DNA of 64,000 nt from NCBI GenBank assembly GCA_012845835.1, contig JABAKD010000019.1, forward strand, positions 13,409,344 to 13,473,343. The letters run 5' to 3'. Origin of the DNA: Undaria pinnatifida (Eukaryota > Sar > Phaeophyceae > Laminariales > Alariaceae). The translations under genes were made by a program, and so were the position numbers. The notes below the pieces were generated by a model, which worked only from the letters and a program-made list of their open reading frames with translations, was not told the DNA's origin and did no database searches. Shown here one piece after another: positions 10,243-19,200 of the stretch (position 1 is the stretch's first letter; the number at the start of each line of letters is the position of its first letter).

Positions 10243-13200
10243 ATGTCGGACGTTGGCGAGCTAACAGAAGCGGAGCAGAGGGCATTTCAAGAAAGACCCA
10301 CCCTTCTTGCGGCGGCTCAGCGGTGTAACCGGTATAGGGCTTCCGATTACCTGCCGGTGTACGTGGAGGATGTCAAGGTGGGTAGGGGTATGTGGGAGTG
10401 TGGCGGGCTAAGGTGTGTGTTCGTGTTGTTGGGCTGGGGAGGGAGGGAGTGTGAGCTATGCAGCACTATCTACTAGACCGCTTAAGTCACTTGTGAGCGA
10501 ATAGGTGGCCAAGTGGATAGTGCTGCATAACTAGCAAAAGGTGCTACGAGCTCCAAAAAAGCATATATTTTGTTGGTTATGCAGCACTGTCCTCTCGATC
10601 GCTCAGTCACTGTTGCTACGTGGTCTAGTGGATAGTGCTGCATAGCTAACAAATAGCTGCTACGAGCTCCGATGTATCTATATATATCGTTGGTTATGCA
10701 GCACTATCCACTCGACCACTTAGTCACTGCTGCATAAACTAGCAAAAAGTGCTACGAGGTCCAAAGTAACCTTTTTGTTAGCAATGCAGCACTATTTGGT
10801 AGACTGCTTAGTCACTGTGAGTGGGTGGGCTAGTGGATTGTGCTGCATAATTAACAACAGGTGCTTCGAGCTCCAAAATGTGTATCCTGTTGGTTATCCA
10901 GCGCTGTCCGCGAGACCGCTTAGTCACTGCATAGTCAACATAAGGTAATTCGAGCTTCAAATGATATAGTTTGTTGGTAATGCAGTACTATCTACTAGAG
11001 AACTCAGTTACTGTGACTAAGTGGTCTAGTGGGTAGTGCTGGAAAAGTAACAAGTGCTACGAGCTCCCAAAGTGTGTATTTTTGTTAGTTTTGCAGTACT
11101 GTTGACTAGACCAATTAGTCACAGGAACTTAAGTGGTCTAGAGGATAGTGCTGCACAACTAACAAAAGATGCTACGAGTAATATTTGGTTAGCTATGCAG
11201 CACCATCCACTACTTGGTAGACCACTTAGTGCTGCATAACTAACATAAGGTGCTTCGAGCTCCAAAGTATGTATTTTACTATCTACAAGACCACTTACTA
11301 ATAGTCACTCTGACTCAGTGGTATAGTGCTGTGTAACTACCGAAAGGTGCTACGAGCTCCACTAGTATATATGACTTTGTGGAATGCAAGGGGGTGTGAC
11401 CTGACCTCTCGCCACGTTTGCGCCAACGTGGTTGTGTGGAACGAAGGGGGGACGGGACCTGTTACACTGTGGGCAACGGCGTGACGTTGTGGTATGCGAT
11501 GGGTTGATCTGACATTTTGCCGCGTAGGCGCAGCGTGACTTGTGAAAAGCGAGGGGGTGGCCTGATATTTCGCAAAGCGAGCGACACGTAATTTTGGGGA
11601 ATGCGAGGGGGTGACTTGATATTTCGCAAATCGAGCGTCAACGTGACGTTGTGGAATGCGTGTAGGCGACCTTATATTTCGCAAAGCGAGTGACGGCGTG
11701 GATGTTGTGGAATTGCGAGGGTTTACCCTGACGCTTCGCCCAGCGGACGACGTTGTTTTGACGAAGTTCCGACTCCACGCGCCCTTCTTCATCCCGTTTT
11801 GGTTTTGCCCTCTGCCATAATCAAACTGTCATGCCCCTGCTCTATCCATAACCAGGTAGGCGCCGTGTCCAGAGCATTCGCGATGGAACTAAGTCTGTTC
11901 CCCGGCACCGCGGTGGAACTCCGCCCGAGCATTCCTGGGGCGGGGCCGCTTGGGGAGGACGGGCCGGGCTACGTGCTGGCCCCGTTCGCGTCGAGGGTCG
12001 AGGAGCGAACTCGGGTGATGCGCGGGCTGGTCGAGGGGCTGGTGGAGACGGGGGCCATTCCGAAGCAAGCATTGAGAAATGAGCTCCAGGTGATGTTAGT
12101 GTCTTACGAAAGTTGAAAAGCCGCTTTTTCTCGGCCGTGCTGTTGCGGTAGTCTTGCGGTATGCTGCTGTAGCGCGTCCCGAGATAATTGAAAGCAAAGG
12201 TGCTCCAGAGGAGACGGCGGCTTCTTGACCCCCTGACTGACCGCCGCCACACTAAAACTGCTATGTTATGGCGAAAGAGGTCTTGACGCGCCCGAAAAAG
12301 ACGGCCCTCCTATTGCGGCCTTTTTTCTTGAGGGTGTTCGTATTGATAGTACGTGCTGGCACTGCTGGCACCGTTCGCGTCTGGGGTTGGGGAGCGAATT
12401 GGGGTAATGAGCGGTCTGGTCGAGGGGCTGGTGAAGACAGGGGCCATTCCGAAGCGGGTTGTGATAATCGAGCTGCAGGCGATAACAATAAGCATTGTTT
12501 TCAGCAGTCGGTAACGAGCCGTTGGCGCTGTCCGGAAAGTAAGAACCGTTAGGTGTTTGGAAGGGCCGGTGGGGGCGGGGGATATTCCGGAGCAAAGCAT
12601 TAAGAAACGGGCTACGGGTGACAAGAGCATACCCGGGACATTTGTTTTTTGTAGTCGCTTCACGGGAATTAGGCGATGTCCGGATATGTAAGTACTGTTA
12701 CGACGTTGGAGGGGCTGGTGGAGACCGGGGCTTTGCCGAAGCACGCTCTTAAGAAAAGAGCTGCAGGCCGCAGGTGACTTTCATTTGTCTGTAACCGCTA
12801 GACGAACTATAGGTGACTATAAATGTTATCAATCTGTCCGGGACTCGTAAGTACCGTTTGGTATTGGAGAGGCTGGTGGAGACCGGGGCTATTCCGAAAC
12901 AAGCTTTGAAAACGAGCCACAGGTGACAACGGTATGCACTGTCTATAGTCGCTAAGACTGTATCCCTTCGAAGGGAGATGTATCTCGAATGTAACTTTAT
13001 TGTAATCTTTGCCTGACTATAATATTTATGCTGGTTTGTTGTGCCATTAGTCTACCAGACACCTGCTTTTATTTCCCGACGGGTTGCATTTTTTCCTGTC
13101 GTGTTATGTCTCACGCCGTGGATCCTTTACTGTAAGTGATGGATTGGACGAGGCCTCCTGCGCGGGGCAGGAGGTCTCGTCTGGTATTCCCCCCCGCGCT

Positions 13201-16200
13201 CAGTGGACTAGCGTATCCCATACTCTTCGCGGGGTTAGTACCTGTACATGGTCTGGGTATACAAGTATAAGAACTCTAATCCTGCTGCCGGGTGGGTGGG
13301 ATGGCCTGAAGAAATGGGATGGTGTGACAACTCTACCCCCGAGGTTTTGGGAGCGAACGAAAATAAGAACTGACCTCTTTGCGATACAAATTCCGAGACA
13401 TTTCGATATAACCTACGTATGCTTCCGGTATTTGTGCGAATTTGAGCCCATCGATTTGGATCGCCATTTTATTGCTGTAGTCTGCCTCACTATCGCGGAT
13501 GGTTTAATCGTTTACTATACCTATTCTGATTGGATGAGCCGTCTTGCGCCGGCCTAGTCCGTACTTCATCGGGTTTCTTTCGGATTGTATCCACTGGCCA
13601 GGGGCAACAGTTGACCCACCCAAACTTTCTCAACCTCGCCTCATTCCTTTCCTGCACACGCTGTAGGATCCTTTGTTCTTTTCTCAAGCTAAAAACGTCT
13701 CCGGGATGTTCGCGTTTTCGTTGCGATCGCACGTTTTTCTTTTAGGATGTGAGATCTGTGACCGGAAACCTGAGTGCAAATGGGAAGGTGTTGATTCAGC
13801 TGGAGCGAGCGGCGATGATCCACTTCGGCGTGCCGTCTTTCGGGGTCCATCTCAACGGATACGTCAGAGCGACCGGTGAGAGATGTATGTCTCAACGGAT
13901 ATTTTAGACTAGCCATGAAACTCGTTTTCGCTACGATAGTCGGTGTTACTTGCCCGGTGACGGGGGCGGTGGCTAATTGTTTCTTCCTTTAGTTTTCGAT
14001 ATCTTTTCCGGGTTGCATACCTGGTGTACGAGTAGCTACATGAAAACGCCTGTGTTGCGGTTTTCCAACTTGCAACACCCCCGGGGTTTCAAGCCAACCG
14101 CATCCCGAAATCTTGTGTCTTTCTATTCTGTAAAGCTGGGGAAAAAAAAGCGAGGCCTTGCTTTTACCTATGATTTAGTGTATTAGTGCGTAGCTCGCTG
14201 GTCAACGATTCAGGGCATTGCGAGCAACAGAGACAGCGGCATATACTTGGGTTTTCTTGTCATTTACCCTGGTCCATGGGCCGACGAACGAGACACCATG
14301 GCGGGAACGGTCGATCGTGGCTTCCTGTGCAGCGGTGCGGAACTGGAGAGAACTTGCACGTGCAATACGCGACGACAGAACCAAAACGCACAGTTTCTTC
14401 GATGGCAACTTCTGCTATTTGAAAAAGCACGAACCGGGCTGCTGCTGCTGCTTCTGCTAGCTGGTATTGGCTGCTTCCGGATTTGCTGCCATCTGCTGCT
14501 TGCTGCTGCTGCTGCCTGCTGCTGCCTGTTCTTTGTTTGCTGCTGCTGCTGGCCCACTACCTTGTTAACTGCTGCTGGCTGCTTGTGCTAGCTGCTGCTG
14601 GCTGCCGCCGCTGGCTGCTACTGGCTTATGCTGCTGGCTGCTGTAGCTGGTTGCTGCTGTTGGCTGCTGCTAAGTTTTGTGCAACGACCGTCCGTCATCC
14701 ACCGACGCAGACATCTTGACGATAGTAACAAATATCCTGTTGCACGGGTTCCGAGCGACAGCTATTTTATAATAGAACTATTCACAAACATCGATTTTCT
14801 GAGCGGCCTTCCTTTTTTACGCTTCCCGCACTAAAGTTAAGACACGTTCTCCTCTCCCAACGGCTGAGCGGGCTCGGATGCCTGAAACAGCGCTTCTCAG
14901 CACTTCTCAGATTTCTTTTTTCAAAATTCAATACTACGTTCTGGTACTACTAACCCAGGTTTGTACATACCAGGTACTACGTTGAACCACAATTCACGCG
15001 GAGTTCAGCTCATCCCAGCTATATATATATATATATATATATATAGCTCAGCAGCGCCGTGCGGTGCCGTGCCGTGCCTTGCCCTGCGCTGTCGTGCTGT
15101 GTCGTGCTGCGCTGTGCTTTTTTTCGAACATACAACAGTACCAGGTATGAAACGAAGTACCAGGTACCAGCTACCGGTATGTACGTGTTGTATATTCGTC
15201 TTTTTGATTTTTCTTCAGTTGATCTCTCTCGGTCTCCATATTCCCATCCCCACGCGAATTACACCCGTACTGCCGATCAGAACGTGACACCGCCAACAAG
15301 CACATAGCACAGCACAGGACAGCACAGCACAGCATAGCACAGCACAGCATAGCACAGCACAGCATCAGGGAAATTGCTCTGCACAAGCAGCTCTTGGCAT
15401 TATAAATCCGCTATTCTCACCAAATCATGGGCTTTTTTTTTCTGCCCCCTATACGTGTTTTAGTTGCGTTCTTCCTTGCGCGAGCGCAGCGCGCGGCGTC
15501 AGCCGCCTGCGGAGCGGAGCCCTAGTACTACTTTATATCTTGTCCACTACATCCATCCTCTCGCGCCTCACCAGACTCGCAGCCCAAACACATTAATTAC
15601 TGTTTGAAGCAAGCATTTACCTGTCGGACTCATACAAAAGTCCTACCACATAGCAGTGGTAGGAATATCGCCAACTATTCAAGTATATGGCATGTACTGA
15701 ATGACGACCTGTTTATATCTCAGTTCCAAAATATTGGCTCTGCAGAGGTTCCGGTGGCTGATATATGTTATGGATGGGTTTTGAAGAACGACTGTTTGCG
15801 ACGTAGTTCACCGGATATTTTCAACCAAACTATGAACTCGTTTGGGCTGGTCGGTATCATCTGCTCTTGGCTATTACCTTGTACGGTTATTTGCGCGGTG
15901 GCTCATTATGTTTCTTTAGTTTTCGTGTGACCTGTTCTATGTTTTTTTTTTTTTTTTTTTTTTGCACACTTTTACTTTCCAGCTTCTGGACAAGCCGTGG
16001 TCACAGGTGTCGTCCCTTCTCCTCCCCGGTTCTTGCCTTCAATTTTTTTCGCGCATAGGGTTCAGCAATCCCACTGCTCGTCGATTGTTCATCGAATGTT
16101 GCCAACTCACGCTCTCGCGCTTTCCGCAAGTCAATTTGTCTACAAGAAAAAGTCCCAACGAATTTATACGAGTATGCACTCGGCGGGGCTCGAGCTCACG

Positions 16201-19200
16201 AAACTGACCATACCAGGCTCGAGGATAACCTGATACGCCACCGGGGCGACCGGTTACCATACTATGTTATACCTGATCAACGATTTTTTCGTCTTATTGG
16301 AGGGGGGACATCACAGCGCTGACACAGCAGCAGTTGCACGTAGTCGTTTCAATTGAGAGCTGTCCGGCGTTGCCGACCCGATCTCGATCTCCAAACATCC
16401 GACAGGCCCAACCCCATAGCCCTAACCCACCCCTTCTCGACCTCTAAACCTATTCAAACAGACGACAGTCCGATGAAGGTGTGGATAGGCGTGCGGAGCG
16501 TGAGCAAGGCCACCTACCCGGGCATGTGGGACCAGATGGTCGCGGGGGGGCAGCCGGCAGGGATGGGGTGAGCACGGGACTCCTGTAGTGGAAACCACTC
16601 AATGAATGCGCTCACGTACAAACATGAGCTTTGACTATTCTATTCAATGGGTCGAACCTACCGCTGACGTGTAGCACTAGTGTATTTGTAAATTGTTCGA
16701 TGGGAACCCTTACCCCGGGGTGTCGTCACGGAGGGTGTTACCCCCCCCCCCCCCCCCCGCAGTTGAAGCTTCGCGCTGGGTGCAAGCAATGTCTGCCTGG
16801 TCCGTGAAACCCGACATGCTCCGTCCCGGCATAGTAGGGATGCGACGGTCTATGGTCACACGACTACGACCATGCATGAATATCGAGTACCCCTCAGTTG
16901 AAGCGCATGCCCTCGGCCTCATGCGGCAATTGCGGGGGAGCAGCCGGCAGCGATGGGGTGAGCGCGGGACGACCCCTGCAAGGAAAGCGGTTAACCCTTT
17001 AGGGGCCAATCATTTTGGGCCCCGTGTAGCGCGACCCCCCCCTCCTACGAGTGCGATCTGGGCCCCCCGCAGGAAAATCGAGTGAAGTACACAACCTACA
17101 GAGATTGATTTCGAGTACTGGAGTTCATCGCAGACACCCTTTAGAATTGCACCTACGTTTAGGGGAAAAAGTACTTGACATTAGTGTGGGATGAATGCAA
17201 TGGAAGAGGGTTCAACGCCTTCACGACTGGACACTCGTTTTTTTGGGTAGATTACTTGGATTTGGTATAGGGAGTTTTTTGTTGGAGCTCCGAAGGGGTC
17301 AAGGCAGGTTACGGGTTGGGTACGGGCTATCTATCCGAGGTGTTACCCGACGAGTACCCGTCTCTAACGGGTACCCGCTAAATTGGGGAAAAAGTACCCG
17401 GGTACTCGCGGGTATTGACAGCGATTTTGGACGGGAACCCATCGTGATCTCCTTGTGCGTGGGAGCAGGGGCACCTTTCAGGACGTGGCTTCGTATGTAC
17501 AATACTGGTGCGATAGGGTCATATGCTATGGCTAAGTACTGCCTGGAGAGGTTCGGAGCTCGGTATGCATGGATGTATGCACCACACCTATCGATACTAT
17601 TCGAGGAGGGAGTGTGCTATGCTTGAGCAACTATTGTCATATATGGTGGTGGGACTAGACTATAACTCACTCTATCCTAGTATCATTCTTTGCTCTGGCG
17701 CCGGGTACCCGTTAAATTGCCGGGTAACCGCCGGGCACCCGTTAAATTGCTGGGTAACCGCCGGGTACCCAGGAAATGATGTATTGACGATGTTTGGAGT
17801 AGATTCCTCGGGTAGTGGGTATATCGCAACGGGCACAACATTCGGCATGACGACCCTGCACCAATGATTGCCACATGCGCCACGAAAGCATGGCATGTGT
17901 TCAAAGTACAGGCAGCACAGGCGGGTCGGCCTACTGCATAGCCTAATACATGGCCTAATACGAAGTACATTACATAGCACGTAAAATAACAAGTGAGACA
18001 GCGGAATAAATGGGCGCAGCGCGCCGAGCACACTACTCTTGTCTTTCATAAACCAGGCACCTGCATGTATTCCCGGTATATATTGTCACACAGCCGTGAT
18101 TGGAGTACGTGAAACGAGCAACCGTATTTTACGATGCTGATGATGCGGATATGCTGAAAAACTTGAATGAACAATGATAGGAATCCTGCGGGAAGAACAC
18201 TTGAGAGTAAGAACACATGTACGACTACTACTCTGTAGCCTCACTGACATCATCAACGCTACTAATGCTATTATTTGTAGGTTGTGCGCAACCTTAAAAT
18301 AAACCTAACAGAATCGTATAAGATGAACAGGGCGAAAACGTCTGCCTCTGGAGGAATCTTCCACGTGGGAGCTTCCGAAAAAGATATTCACAAAGCAGGC
18401 AGAAAAACAAAGGGAAACCCAGCGGGGAACACCTATCAATAGCGACAAGAATAAAGTAATGCAAATGCTGTAACTTGATTGAACTTGAAAACATTAAATA
18501 ACGCTTGCACTCATGCAAAAACGTAAAGCATGCAAACAACGGAGGAGAAAATCGGTGGGAAAGCCTCAAGATATTAAACGAATGCGACTGCTGCTATAAC
18601 CTGCAAAGACCCTGAGAGTTTTAACCAACAACGAAAACCCGGTTGAAAAACCGCTAAATAAAAACTAGTGCGACTGCTGTATGGCCTGCTCAAACCTTAG
18701 CAGTGGAAACCAACATCGGCAATAGCCAGTGGGAAAACCTCGGCGAGTATGAAGTGATAGTCGTACCCGTGACGGGTATTTGCACGCCGGGTAACACTCA
18801 CAGAGTACCCGGGTGATGGGCAAAAGGGCGGCACCGCTATTGTTCGTGGTGCGCGGTGTGACACATAAGCTTCAGTTTGGAAATGGTTTCTTGGAGAATA
18901 TGTATGAATTTTTACTTGGGTGATACCTGGTATGATTTAGGAGATGATACCTTGCTATTCCCGGGATTTATAAGGTAAACCAACGGGTACCCGGGGACCC
19001 TGGTTCAAACCGGGTACCCGGGGACCCTGGTTCCCAGGGCCCAAATGCTCGGCGAGTATGAACTGTTACTCGCACCCGTGACTATTATAGGTAACCTTGG
19101 TACCCGGGGCCCAAATACTCGGCGAGCATGAAGTGTTACTCGTACCCGTGACTACAAAAGGGACCCTGGTATCCGGGGCCCAAACACTCGGCGAGTATGA

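Noticed and set aside
15060-15370. Cys/Ala-rich open frames as small secreted peptides
   Set aside because: They derive from the GCTGTGCC and AGCAC simple repeats inside Nudix intron 3.
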